Positions 35,336 to 47,475 of a stretch of 64,000 bases of DNA are shown piece by piece (position 1 is the stretch's first letter; each line of letters opens with the position of its first letter). A model generated the notes under the pieces. That model searched no databases and had not been told where the DNA came from. It was given only the letters and a program-made list of their open reading frames with translations. A program made the position numbers and the translations under genes. Location of the stretch: NCBI RefSeq assembly GCF_039555335.1, contig NC_092641.1:30502848-30566847 (forward strand), given 5' to 3'. The stretch is from Amphiura filiformis (Eukaryota > Echinodermata > Ophiuroidea > Amphilepidida > Amphiuridae).

Positions 35336-37803
35336 ATGGCATCGTTGTCAATGATTTTACCAACTCTTGATACGCCGTCGCCAACGGAGGCCAGTTCTGA
35401 GACACCACCACCTGAGTTAGTCCCAGAGGTGCCACCAGCATCAGAGGGACCACCAGCAACAGAGGGGCCACAAGTGCCAAACCACGGCACGCACCGGCAC
35501 TGCCCAACAACTCTGGAACTCAAATAGAAACTGTTTCTCAAGCAGCAGCAGAAGAGGACACAGCTTTTGAAGAAGGGCCAGGAGAAGGCGCAAGATCGCG
35601 ATCTTGTCAATCTGCAACATGGGACGAACTCGCAATGGAGCTCGTGCTGGAGGTTGTGACCCAGCAGGTGACAAAAGTTCGAGGGGTGCAGACTTCCGGT
35701 AGCGCATCTGCAGGATGTGTCCATCTTGGCGGCATGACCTGGAAGGATATCGTGAGTATGATTGTGACTACCCACAACAAGAGCTGCGCTCACACTGGTG
35801 TTACGCTTCATCATAACATGGTTGGCATGACATCAGCCCTCGCAAACGAAACTCTTGACGGCAATACCGTTCCTACCACTGCAGGTGGACCACAGCAACA
35901 AGACGACGGACCACCAAATCTTGTAAAGATGACGGAGACGCAAACCAAAACTGCAGCAAGTCCGGTGAAAGTGCGTAAAGCACGTACGCATACAAGCTTT
36001 GGTAAGCCAAGAGCTAAACGTGTCAAGTTTGAGGATCAGAGCGAGTCAAGTAATGGGATGACATCGTTTGAGAACGAATTTCAGAAAACTGTGGAGAGTA
36101 TACTGACAGGGCAAGTTGATGCCCCGTCAGAAAACGAGGTAGACGGTAACGCGACAGGTACACCGGTAAAAGAAAGTAACGCCACAGGTTCACCGTTAAA
36201 AGATGAAGAAGAAATAGACATTGTACAATGTACTGAATGTAAGCGGTGGTTTAAATCCAAGGAACAACTCAAGAAGCACAGTAGCGTTCACGATACAGAC
36301 AAAGGCCCACATGCATGTGAATTTTGCGACTTCTCTTTCCCAACGGAATGGGACTTAATGAAACACCTCCCCGCTGCACATAGAGACAAACTCCCCGACC
36401 CAGAGCCAGACGAGCAGGTTCTACCAGTTGGTAACTTCCCTACACCACGCGGTAGAGGGAGGGGCAGGGGAAGGGGCCGGGGAAGAGGTCGTCAGAGCAG
36501 AGATGGGGAAGTGAGAGTGAAAAAAGAATATGAATGCGATTCTTGTGAGAGTAGTTTCAAATCACCAGGGTGGTTGAAAAAACACAAACAAATTCATAAA
36601 CAGACAATCATACAGGTCGATAAGCAGGGAAAGATCATCGGTAGACCGGAAGTGGAAACTATGCCGGTTCCTCGCACAGATATCAGGGATGGTCTAGACA
36701 TGAGCGCTCTCGTTAACTGGAATTATAAGTGTCAGGTATGCAAAGAAGGTTTCAGATCGAAGATGCAGCTGGAAAAACACATGGAAATCCACTCGGAGAA
36801 TCGTGGCGAACACAAGTGCTCGGAGTGCGAGAAGATCTGTCGTACGGAGTGGAACTTGCAGCGTCATCTGCTGATCCATAATAAAATAAAGAAGCACAAG
36901 TGTACGGAACCAAACTGCGAGGCGTCGTTTGGAATCAAGGCAAAACTTGAGCAGCATAAAGCAAAAGTGCATAACATCGGTGAGGTATACACTTGCCTTA
37001 AATGCGGTTCAACGTATAAAAACAAAATGAATTTGAAGTACCACATGTTGGAACATACCGAAACAAAGGGCTTTGTGTGCGAGTACTGCAATAAGACGTT
37101 CCCTCGACCGGATGCACTTCGGCTTCACAGAGCCACACACAAGCCAAAAAAATTCAATTGCACTCTTTGTCCTAGGGCCTACCCATTCAGGTCTCTGCTG
37201 GTTCGCCACTGGAAGAACACTCATTCGCAAGAGGAAACAATAAACTGCCAGTACTGCGACAAATCATTCCGGAATTACTACCAGAAAAACGCCCACGAAG
37301 AGATCCATACCGGCGTCCGACAGCACATGTGCGACGTGTGCGGCCGAGGGTTCCATCAGAGATCGGCGTTGCTGACTCACGAAAAAATTCATACCGGTGA
37401 AAAGCCTTTCAGCTGTAAGGATTGCGATAAGATGTTTGTGACAAAAGCGCACGCAGTACGCCACCAGAAAACCCACAGCGAACCGGACCGCAAAAAGATT
37501 TTCAGCTGCTCGTTCTGCGAATCGACCTTCCACTGGAAGCACCAGTGGCAGGATCACGAGAACAGACACAAAGGGATCAAGCCGCACAAGTGCAGGCAGT
37601 GCGAGGCCGCTTTTGTTGCGAGGTGCGATTTATCGCGGCACATGAAGGTCCACACGGGGGACAGCACGTATAATTGCGCGTACTGCAAGATGGTTTTCGC
37701 AACGAAGCAGTCAATGGAGAGACACGAGATGGAAGAACATCTTCAGTTTGAGATGGATGATGAGGATACGTCCAATGTAGTGGTGTTCAAATTAAAAAAA
37801 TAA
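35336..37803 (+). CDS. C2H2 zinc-finger protein, 15 fingers, with novel N-terminal module (gene 2)
   Basis: The 722-codon frame from the ATG at 35635 to the stop at 37803 holds most of the protein, but the conserved ATWDEL start of the family module lies just before that ATG. The likely true start is 35336 (aacATGG, 68 nt after a splice acceptor), giving a Pro-rich N-terminus like gene 3's. That frame closes at 35527, so one frame change between about 35416 and 35527 is needed, either a real lesion or a sequence error. Module (722-numbering): C28-x-H30-x16-H47-x3-C51 with GMTWKDI. Fingers 1-2 lie at about 199-250, an Arg-Gly repeat at 272-284, and fingers 3-15 at about 298-706; finger 6 has C-x4-C spacing. 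Fingers 4-14 match gene 3 one by one. It presumably encodes a nuclear DNA-binding regulator. AATAAA lies at 37903. Confidence 0.9.
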
Positions 37804-37902
37804 AATTTGTCAATTGGTGGTTTTGGAGTAACGTGTGATAAGGGATACTCCCCTTCATGTAGCTTTTCAAGAGTTCCATTTCTTGAAATTCAGGATTTTA
37901 TA

Positions 37903-37908
37903 AATAAA
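37903..37908 (+). terminator. Polyadenylation signal of gene 2
   Basis: Canonical AATAAA about 100 bp after the stop codon at 37803. Confidence 0.6.
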
Positions 37909-37919
37909 ATCAAACATCA

Positions 37920-38609
37920 AAATGAAAGGCCCTATTGATAAAAGGTAATATCTGCTATTTACTTCACTATACCATATTTCACCCTGATGTGGCAGTGACG
38001 TCAGTGCGCATCTCATTGAACGCACCTTCAAATCGCTAGTGCTCACTCGAATCGCTGGCACACACACGTTTAAAGATGCTGCATAGATGTGCAAAACTGC
38101 TGCCTCAACGCATTGACGTCACTGCTACATCAGGGTGAAAAAATGGCATAGCAATTTTACTGTTCTTGCAGTAGCTGAGGTCAACTTTTCTGTTTGACTT
38201 GCTTGAAAAAGTTGTAACCTACAAAGAGCCCAGTTGCTGTCTTTTGCCATAACTCCAGGTATATTGCATACTTGTGCAAAAGAAAGTAATTTCCTCTTGT
38301 CGTAGTTACAACCTTTTACCATGTGAAGGTCATTGCAAAAAGTTGACCAATTTTGCTGTGGCATAAAGAATTGACATGTTAGTAAACTAAATATCAGACA
38401 TGAGAACCTGAATTCAGTCTTTTTGTCCAAATTTCCGCTCTTTCTTTTAATTTCAGTCCGTTTTTGGCCTTTTTAATCCAATTTCACACACTTTTCAGGC
38501 TTTTTTTATATTATAAGATATGCCAGGCTAGGAGTGTTGAGGGAATTGTTGTATCTGTTAACTTTTGTTGGGATCTCAAAATATGAAATGCCTTGATTGC
38601 CTTCTGATA
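37920..38609. other. Non-coding stretch with a loose inverted repeat
   Basis: Around 37980-38140 'accctgatgtggcagtgacgt' and its near-complement 'acgtcactgctacatcaggg' face each other, forming a small inverted-repeat element (about 37975-38145). Nothing else seen. Confidence 0.5.
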
Positions 38610-38797
38610 GGGCTATTCCAGTTGAAATATATACCCCCTATGGAAGGCATTACCTTAAATTTCCACACAGGGAGTGTGAATTACAAATGGGGTTACCTGA
38701 ATGGGTGGTGACTCCATTTGGAATCTACACCCCCTGTGTGGGCGATTATGGTCATGTTTCTCATGTGGGGGTGTACGGGTTTCAGCTGGAACAGCCC
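38610..38797. mobile_element. GGGCTATTCC MITE, copy a
   Basis: Starts GGGCTATTCCAGTTGAAAT and ends with the complement (TTTCAGCTGGAACAGCCC). The flanks are ATA on both sides, a 3-bp target duplication. The interior repeats 'cacaccctatggaag'-like blocks in inverted orientation. The ORF through it is an artefact of the repeat. Confidence 0.85.
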
Positions 38798-39090
38798 ATA
38801 GAAAATTTGGTGACCTTTGACATAAAAGATGGAACTGTTGACTGCTTTCTGTATGAAGAACAACTCAACAAGTTGCATTTAAGTTCAAAATATCATTGGT
38901 GACACAACTGTATATAAACTGTAAATATTTTAATGTATCATATACCCAGTGTATCAAAAACCTCTTAAAATTGTACAAATAGAATTCATTTCTTTAAAAA
39001 AAAAATGTGACTGACATTATTTATAGACATGTAATGTTCTGTGTAGTGTGTACAATGTAAATGGTGCGCACGTTTCTTTTTTATTACACA
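38798..39090. other. Non-coding stretch
   Basis: AT-rich; nothing recognised. Confidence 0.4.
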
Positions 39091-39094
39091 TTAA

Positions 39095-39424
39095 AGCCAT
39101 AATATATATGATGGTCAAATTTTAATTTGGTTTTTTTTATTGTTGCTTTTAAATATTATTTGTAATTATCAGGAAAATGTTCTTGTCATTTTAAGCCAAA
39201 TTAGTAAGGTAAAATGAAAGAAAACCTGTGATCTTTAATAGCTGTTTAATTGTTGTGTTTTATGTTGGGGTTAAAGTCATAATTATGACTTTAATTCAAA
39301 CTTATCAGAAAATCAAAATGAATCAGACCGAATCCGATTAAGTTGGGACACATGTAAACATTACAAATATGCCAAAAAATCATATTTGAAAAAAATTAAT
39401 TTTAAAAGATCGTACATTATGGCT
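39095..39424. mobile_element. TTAA-type MITE, AGCCATAATGT family, copy 2
   Basis: TTAA on both sides (39091-39094 and 39425-39428). Ends AGCCATAATATAT and GTACATTATGGCT. The interior 'cattttaagcc...aaggtaaaatgaaagaaa' block is shared with copy 1 at 8452. Confidence 0.85.
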
Positions 39425-39428
39425 TTAA

Positions 39429-40630
39429 TAGATTCAGGCATAAAATCAGATGAATGCTAAAATGCTGCCTTAGTTTTTGTACAACTCTTTATTTGACAGA
39501 TATACATGTATTACATTGTAGTGTATAATTATGCAGAGTAGCATACCGTATTTGACCAATATAGTATTAGTTGGTACCCAGCCTAATTAGTGCCTCTGTG
39601 GAGAATTCAGCGTTGGAAATAGCTGGTATCGCGTAGCAAAATGCTACACAATTTTGGAGTTAGCATTTTTATGCCATACATGTAGACTTACACACTGAAG
39701 TATGTGACTATGTGATGTACCAAGAGAAAAGTAATGAAATTTTGCTATGCATAAAAAATGCTTAATTCCAACACTGGACTGGAGATGTGGCTTTAATTGG
39801 GTTTGGAAAAGATTTTAGCCTTTATTGTCAGTCACTGGAAAGCCCATTATTTTCTGAACATTGCAGCACCAAAATCTCGTCTCATTTTGGTCAAAAATGG
39901 GAATGAGACAGTGTTGTGATGTGCCCTCAATGCCCCCAACTGAAGCTGAATTATAGGGTCCACAACTTATAAGCCCCCCCCCCCCTAATTACCAATTTGT
40001 ATGATCACTCATTATTGTGTTCAGTCACAATGTTTAATTGTGGAAGAAAGAGGCTGTTTTAAAAGTTGTGACTGTTTTCTGTATCAAATACATGAATAGA
40101 CCTGACCTAGGCCAAACAAAAATAAAATGATGTTTCCGGTAACATGCTCTGAAAAAATTGGGACGGAAGGAAGGAAAAAAATTTTATTTTATAAAAAAAT
40201 TTTATTTGCACATACTGAAATTTCGACCGAATTTAAAACTCTTGAAGGCTAGCCAACAGAAAAACAGTATGACTCAGGGTCTCAATTGCAAAAGCTCTTC
40301 TCATACTTCACAAGTGTGCCGTACTGTCCAATATCATTTAGCTACCCTCTGTCATTCACTGTTCTTGTGAAAATAATATTTTGAAATGACCATAATCAGG
40401 GGTAGAAAAAGTAAGGAGTCCAAATGGACCCTCTTTATCTTAAAACCAAAAAATTAGGGGTCCATAACCAAACTTTTGGGATCCAAAAATAGTCCAATAT
40501 ATTAACTTGTAACCAGTTGATGACTTGAATGTGAAATCCAAGTGTAAATCAAACCAATTTTTTAAGTTTACCTGACTTGAGGATCAAATCTCGACAGAGG
40601 TTTTTTACAACATACAACATATTACTAATT
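39429..40630. other. Non-coding stretch
   Basis: AT-rich with a poly-C run near 39977. No gene seen. Confidence 0.45.
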
Positions 40631-41625
40631 TGACCTCAGGTGACCCCTGATGACCCCCCAAATAACCTTACCAAAATATGGCTATAAATGGTGACTGTAT
40701 CCACCAAGTTTTATGCCCATATGACAGTTTTTACTAATTTGACCTCTGGTGACCCCAAAATGACCTTCAAAAATTTTGGCTCTAAATGTTGACTGTACTA
40801 CTAACCAAGTTTCAAGTCCATATGACAGTTTTAACTAATTTGACCTCAGATGACCTCTGGTGACCCCAAAATGACCTTCAAAAAATTTGGCTCTAAATGT
40901 TGACTGTATTAACTAAGTTTCATGCCCATATGACAGTTTTTACTAATTTGACCTCAGATGACCTCTGGTGACCCCAAAATGACCTTCAAAAAATTTGGCT
41001 CTAAATGTTGACTGTACTAACCAAGTTTCAAGTGCATATGACAGTTTTAACTTATTTGACCTCAGATGACCTCTGATGACCCCGAAATGACCTTCAAAAA
41101 ATTTGGCTCTAAATGTTGACTGTACTAACCAAGTTTCAAGTGCATATGACAGTTTTAACTTATTTGACCTCAGATGACCTCTGATGACCCCGAAATGACC
41201 TTCAAAAAATGTGGCTCTAAATGTTGACTGTATTAACTAAGTTTCATGCCCATATGACAGTTTTTACTTATTTGACCTCAGATGACCTCTGGTGACCCCA
41301 AAATGACCTTCAAAAAATTTGGGTCTAAATGTTGACTGTACTAACCAAGTTTCATGCCCATATGACAGTTTTAACTAACTTGACCTCAAATGACCTCTGG
41401 TGACCCCAAATGATCTTCAAAAATTTGGCTCTAAATGTTGACTGTACTAACCAAGTTCCATGCCCATATGTCAGTTTTACTAATTTGACCTTTGGTGACC
41501 CCAGAAATTACCCTCCACAAATTTGGCTCTAAATGTTGAATCTACACATATCATTTCATGCCCATATGATAGTTTTTACTAATTTGACCTCAGATGACCC
41601 CTGGATGACCTTGACCCATTAGCCA
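40631..41625. repeat. ~108-bp satellite rich in TGACCT half-sites
   Basis: About nine full units and a partial one start near 40631, 40740, 40841, 40949, 41057, 41165, 41273, 41381, 41486 and 41585. A typical unit has TGACCT-CAGA-TGACCT-CTGG-TGACCC-CAAAA-TGACCT, then a 'ggctctaaatgttgactgta' block and a 'gcccatatgacagttttta' block. It is non-coding. The half-site spacing equals a nuclear-receptor DR4 arrangement; whether it binds anything is unknown. Confidence 0.9.
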
Positions 41626-42833
41626 ATACAAACTTGTTTTGTCTCGGGTCAAGATACACCCACCAAGTTTTGGCCAAATAATAATTGCCCTTGTAAAACA
41701 AACTGGGACATCCCCATACCCCCAATTAACATGTGCTTAATATCTGTATCATCCAAGCATCCTCATCTCCAATGCAACGTTCACTATTTATCACTATGGA
41801 ATTATATTTACATGTTGAAAAATGTAGGCCTAGGGTTGAGTTTCTTGACGGGATAATATGCAGGCATGGGCGAGCGGCATGTGAAAATAAATGTTGGTTA
41901 ATCCTGAAATCTGCCAGGTTAGTTATTTTAATTTTTGTTATTTCGGTGCTAACAAAATGCACAACTTCCTCAACGTTTATAAATTGAAATATTTGGATAA
42001 TGAACAGTCTTTTATTCATACTTGATAGGGGTTTATCGTTGAGTGTCTAGGACAAGGAAGATTACACAATTTTTCGGCCTACATCATTTTTAGCATTTTA
42101 ACTTTTTTATTACTTGCTCTTTTTAATACGAGCTTTATGGGAATTAGTTTTACTATTACCGTTTTTATTAAATTTTTTGCGTTTTTATGCTACTATTTGG
42201 TTGGTTTTGTGCGGATGTTTGGTGCTTTAATTTTTTCACAGACAAAATAGTTCAGTGGTTTTCAATAGTTGTAGGCCTACTTAATATTACGAGTCCTGCT
42301 GCACGCTGTTTTCATAAAATAAAAAAAGTTGTGCATTGGCCTATATCGCGATAAATATTATCTATCAATTCAACTGTATTTCTTTAATCATTGAATGGCA
42401 GAAAGGCGGGGGAAAAATAAAATATATGTGATTTCCAACAACTTCATGTCAGAATTTCGACACGGACGACTCTTGAAAAATTTTATTTTTCCAAAAGTGG
42501 CATAAAAATTTTTTGCGGCACCAAAAAAGAGGGACGGGCGGGTTACCGGAAACCGAATTTTATTTTTAGTAGGCCCTACTGTATTGTTTGAGAGTTGACT
42601 CCTATGGACTCAGATGCAACTTTTAACACCGTTTAAAACGGTCTCTTTTTTTAATGAATCATTACGACTGAACGCAATGACGTGTGAAGCTAAAATTTGG
42701 TCCATATGTGTAAAACAAATAAGGCTACCCATACCTTTTTACTAGTTTGCATTTCGTCAAATATTTTTCGATTTATTTAAAAAAGTATTTAGGGGGGGGG
42801 ACTTATTAGTTGTGGACCTTATAGATAGACAAT
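41626..42833. other. Non-coding stretch
   Basis: No gene seen. A poly-G run lies near 42792. Confidence 0.45.
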
Positions 42834-43310
42834 GGGCTTTTCCATTTGAAGTCCATACACCCCCTATGGAAGACATGACCTTAATCTCCCACACAGCGGG
42901 TGTTGGAGATCAAAAGGAAGACATGACATCCTTAATGCTCCCACACGGGGAGGTGTAACTTCAAATGAAGTCGTCCATTTGGGCATAGACCGTGAAGACA
43001 TGGACGGTCAACTGCATGCAGCATATCCTTTGAAGCTATGGTCGTCTCGCCTGAACACAAAGGCAAGATATTCTTCAAACCTGCCATCGAATCGATTTAC
43101 CGTACAAAAGGTCAATAACTCAACTCTCGTCCACTCAATTGCATTATCAGTCGCAAACCAATGGTATGTTGTGCTCTGAGCTTCGATTGAATGCCGCTTC
43201 TTTCAAACACGCTAATCCAACAGGTGCAAGCGAGACGTACATGGTCTCAGCATATTGTGAAATTTAAGGTCAAGTCACAGAGAGTGTATGGATTTCAACT
43301 GGAATAGCCC
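42834..43310. mobile_element. GGGCTATTCC MITE, copy b, with extra internal sequence
   Basis: Starts GGGCTTTTCCATTTGAAGTC and ends TTCAACTGGAATAGCCC, with AAT on both flanks (3-bp duplication). At 477 bp it is much longer than the other copies (177-198 bp). About 42970-43260 is not shared with them. Confidence 0.8.
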
Positions 43311-43898
43311 AATTATCCACTTTGGCTTCAGTTGCATTGTCCTCTCCAAACTTGCCATATTGTGACTATATTGGGTGTGTTTCCCTGACTGGTGGAAAAG
43401 CTATGCCCCTAGCTACCTTTGCGCATGTTACTGGGGCAAATTTACTTCTATTTTTTATATGTGCATTGTACATGTACAACTCACAAGCATGGTGCTACAA
43501 AAAAATTCCTCAGCTTAACTGGAGCAAACTTCAAATTAGGTTTGGTCATTTACCGTCATAAGAATTGCACCTTGTTTATACATTGAAAAAGTTGGAATTC
43601 CATAATTATATGGTTTCCTACTGGCAGCCTGGGAACTAATTTGGTTGAATACAACACTTTAGGTGAATAGTTGGGATATTTACCTGGGATATGTGTATGA
43701 AATCTCTGTACATTGACTGTAATGTTTTATATAGTGCTATCATCTTAGAAGTCTTACTCAGTTTTTAATAGAATGGAGAATAGTTTCTCTGTGTGTAATT
43801 ATGTGAGCATTTTTGACCAGTTTCATATTGTTTGTGCATGTATGTATGTAAACCTTACTTGACGAGGAAAACAGATTCAAAACAGGAGTGACAAAATT
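43311..43898. other. Non-coding stretch
   Basis: Nothing recognised. Confidence 0.4.
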
Positions 43899-44174
43899 GT
43901 GTACATCTAACGGATGCACTTGTCAGCTGGCACTTGTGTCTCTTTTTACATTGTAGCTAGGAATAATACCAGACTCATCTAGTGTGGAGGTCACTTCAAA
44001 TCATCCCCGAGTCACATGGTTTAGGATACAGAGAACGTGATTCCACCATGTGACTTGGAGATGATTTGATTTGAAGGGACCTACACTTCAGATGAGTCTG
44101 GTATTTATTTCTAGAGCTAGCAAGAGTCGCATGTAGCAACTGACAAGTGCATCCTTTTGATATGGATGTACACA
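43899..44174. mobile_element. Fold-back element
   Basis: The arms match inverted along most of the length: 'tgtacatctaacggatgcac' to 'gtgcatcctt...gtaca' outside and 'accagactcatct' to 'agatgagtctggt' inside, with a small loop near 44030. No ORF. Confidence 0.8.
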
Positions 44175-44379
44175 AATAATTAGAGAAAAAAAGGAATCAA
44201 TAAATAAAAATCGACTGCCAACTTTGAGATTGTTTTGACGTTATTAAAATTTGATGTTCCGGCTAATAATTGGTTCAGGGTCAATAACTATATGTGTACA
44301 TAAATAAATGATGGTGTTATGAAAATGGATTGTGGAAAAATAAAACGAGTACAAGTGTGTATGCAGGGTTGCCAAAAGA

Positions 44380-44560
44380 TTTCAGCCCGAATCGCGGGTC
44401 AAATAATCGAAAAGTCGCCCAATTTTTCTCTTAACCATTGGTTTCTATGGGGCAGGAAACTAGCGGAAGTCGCGGGAGCCAATGTTGAAAAGTTGCCCAA
44501 TTTTTTTCTTAACCATCGGTTTCTATGGGACCGGAAATTGTCAAAAGTCGCGGGAAAAAC
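44380..44560. repeat. Two-unit tandem repeat
   Basis: Two ~70-bp units with the core 'cccaatttttctcttaacca...ggtttctatgggg' follow each other and account for the small ORF at 44319-44606. Further on, 44650-44900 holds several 'aggggcaatttt' blocks in both orientations. Confidence 0.7.
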
Positions 44561-44949
44561 CCTGTGTGTATGGGGTTCATTAATTGTAAGGGTCTTGCGA
44601 TGTTGATCAGTGGAACATGTAATTTATTCATTATTTTCAGCAGTGATTGAAATATGCAGGGGCCAGGGGCAATTTTGTCCCTGCAAAGGCCCCTGGTTCC
44701 CATGCAAATCTTCATGACCAGGGGCAACTTTTTACTGAAATTGCCCCAGGTTACTAAAGGTACAATCATCTTCAGATCAGTATTCTATTCATTTTTACTC
44801 TGCATTTGCCCGAGGTTGATGTGAAATTGCCCTTGGTTCAAGACATGGACATATGATCCAGGGGAAATTTTCAAAAAAAGTTGCCCCTCAACTCCTGATT
44901 TCAAGACGGAAACCGGCAGGATTTGCCAACAGACCAAAGGAAGTTGTTC

Positions 44950-45726
44950 TGATATTGTCCTATGCATAGTTTAAGAATGAATTTTTATGTAATAATAATA
45001 TAAATTTTGCAATTATTATTTGAATAATATAATTATGCTAATCAACGAATGAAATGAACAATACAGTATTTTTGTATACATGACAAATAATGTGATTAAT
45101 CTGTCGATGTCATTTTAATATGTCGACCATCAAGTTTTAAGAAATTTGTGTTAGCTGTGGTAGGTGTATTTAATCATGTAATACAAAAAATGTATCAGAA
45201 TTATGTACAATTTAAATTTTTACTTATAATTTCTCTATACTTGAGCCTACTTTTAAAGATTCTGTAAATCTGTTTTAACAGATTTTCTGTTTTAAATTTA
45301 AAAATTCTTTAGACATATTGTATGGGTCGTTATGTGATGTGATCAAGCTAAATGAGGCCTTTGTCGCTAATAGTGATTTTGAGTTGTAGCCAAATAAGCA
45401 ATTTAGCATTCAATTTCCTTTGTACCAGTAGTTTATTGTTCAATTGTGAGTTTTCATAAAATTAAACTTACAAAACTGGATTGATATGCCTGACAAAGGC
45501 TCATTTTTGCTTGATCACATCACATGATGATAAACACATTACTACTTTCATTAAGTAGATTTTAAAATATTTTTTAATGAACATTACATTCCCTCAAGTG
45601 GACGCAGTGGTAGTGTAGTTCATCACATTGGGGGACAATGACCATGATTGGAGGGGCACCGGGTCGGCAATTTTCCTATGGGATTTAAAAAAATTTCAGA
45701 TCGATTGGGGGGAGGCCCGTGCCTAA
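44950..45726. other. Non-coding stretch
   Basis: AT-rich. A 'aatgaggcctttgtc' block at about 45352 and its partial complement near 45490, each next to 'tgatcacatcacat'-like sequence, suggest a decayed inverted-repeat element (about 45330-45530). Confidence 0.4.
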
Positions 45727-45802
45727 CTACCTTGGCGTGAGATTTACTACCTTGGCGTGAGATTTTACTACCTTGGCGTGAGATTTTACTACCTTAGCGT
45801 GA
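45727..45802. repeat. 21-bp minisatellite, four units
   Basis: The unit actaccttggcgtgagattt is repeated about four times; the last copy has a single change. Confidence 0.9.
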
Positions 45803-46409
45803 GAAAGTACCAGAATGCATCGAAGTCTCGCGCTGAACGTGCGAGAGTTGATATCCCTGTGTACTGGTATTGACCAAATGAAATTTTAGCATTTTTATTA
45901 AGTAGTCAACAGGCTTTATATCAATGCATCATCAATAGTCAACTGAAGTCCGATAAATTTGAGTGAGGTGTCAAGGTTGGATTCCTATGCTCATGCCAGG
46001 GATGCCAAAAATGACTCTTATATGTCTCTGTGACATAGATCACAAAAAGATACCAATTTCCTACCCTTTCTTAGACTTTCATAGAATTATTGATATCTTC
46101 CTGCATGGGACCGGACTCACTGGAGACATGCACTGGAAGACTCTATTTAGATACTGTTATAGATACTCTTCAAATATACATTGTACAACAAGTGTGGGTG
46201 ACTGGGTGTGTCCTTGTGTAAGGTATTCAACTATTCATGACTAAAGAGACTGCATTGAGGAATTAAAGCAGCTTACGGAATAAATCTGTAACTATAATCC
46301 TAACTAAGATTTTTGTGCTAGGCTAATATATACACAGTATAACCCCACATTGGATAGTTCGAGGAGTCCTGTTTTTGTTTTGTTTTTCTACTAGTCCCAT
46401 GGTACCTTT
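45803..46409. other. Non-coding stretch
   Basis: Nothing recognised. Confidence 0.4.
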
Positions 46410-46607
46410 GGGCTAGTCCATTTAAAATCCATACACCCCATGGAAGACACAACCTTAATCTCCCACATACGGGGTGTAGATTTCAAATGAAGTGACCCAT
46501 TTAGGGACCTGCCAATTCAGGTAACCCCATTTGAAATTCACACTGCCTGTGTGAAAGATAATGGTCATGTCTTCCATTGATAGGGGGTGTATGGATTTCA
46601 ACTGGAA
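46410..46607. mobile_element. GGGCTATTCC MITE, copy c
   Basis: Starts GGGCTAGTCCATTTAAAATC. The inverted right end (ggtgtatggatttcaactgg) stops just short of the terminal GCCC, so this copy is truncated. Confidence 0.8.
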
Positions 46608-46690
46608 GGTACATGTTTGTAGAATTAAACAAGTACAATATTTTTTATTTTTATGAAGGATACTAATCATCAAGTTGGATTTAAAAAAAT

Positions 46691-46867
46691 GGGTTATTCC
46701 AGTTGAAATCCATACATCTACTGAAAGACATGACCTTAATCTTGTGTGAATTTCAAATGTGGTTACATGTACCTCAAAGGGTAACTCTGTTTGGATTATA
46801 CACCCCTTGTGTGGGAGATTAAGGTTGTGTCTTCCATAGGGTGTTTGGATTTCAACTGGCATAGCCC
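46691..46867. mobile_element. GGGCTATTCC MITE, copy d
   Basis: Starts GGGTTATTCCAGTTGAAATC and ends TTCAACTGGCATAGCCC, with AAT on both flanks. It lies 83 bp from copy c. Confidence 0.85.
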
Positions 46868-47471
46868 AATAGCATTAATAATCATAATAGAATGTACAAT
46901 AATGTATATTATGCTTGTTTTGTAACTATATATCATGCATTTCATGTGAATAAATAGGTGGAAAACATGAGAATTTTTTGTTTGTTTGAGAAAATCTTGT
47001 TTACAGTCTGCGATTGATAGTTATAGTGGCGTTAGGGTTAACACCACTGCCATGCAAAGCCCAGTATGGGATGGTTGTCATGTTAAACTGTTCAAAATAG
47101 CACCAAAAAATAATCTTGGAAGTTTTGATAATTTTTTTGCAGGGAAGATTTTTTAGGGAAAGGTTAAGTTTGTGAAATACCCCCCCCCCCCCCCATACCT
47201 GCAAAAAAAACAATGCATGGGCCTGAGGCCTATATATTTTAACATGATTTTTCATTAGAACAAAATAAACATGTTATTGCAATTTACAACATGGGTCAAA
47301 CACAGCAAACTTAAACTCCATCACACAACAGGGGGGGTTGGCTATTTAATAAATACATTAAGAACAACCTTAAAGTTGCACTTTCTGTTATTATTCCTTT
47401 TTGGACATGTTCTAGCAAACCTATATAAAACTGACACTCGAAAGGCCATATCTCTGGAATGGAACATCGGA
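46868..47471. other. Non-coding stretch
   Basis: A poly-C run at about 47181-47194; no gene seen. Confidence 0.4.
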
Positions 47472-47475
47472 TTAA

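Noticed and set aside
35416-35527. Programmed -1 frameshift in gene 2
   Set aside because: I found no good slippery heptamer in the zero frame before the stop at 35527; an indel or unseen splicing is simpler.
35236-35814. 192-codon minus-strand frame opposite gene 2
   Set aside because: Antisense to the well-supported gene 2 coding sequence; its composition is the mirror of the Pro/Ser-rich start and fingers, and it has no domain.
38597-38902. 101-codon plus-strand frame
   Set aside because: Mostly inside the GGGCTATTCC MITE (38610-38797); the peptide is a translation of the repeat.
40631-41625. CRISPR-like array
   Set aside because: The repeats are ~108-bp head-to-tail satellite units without unique spacers, in a eukaryotic context.
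44319-44606. 95-codon frame with an internal duplicate
   Set aside because: Explained by a two-unit tandem repeat in non-coding sequence.
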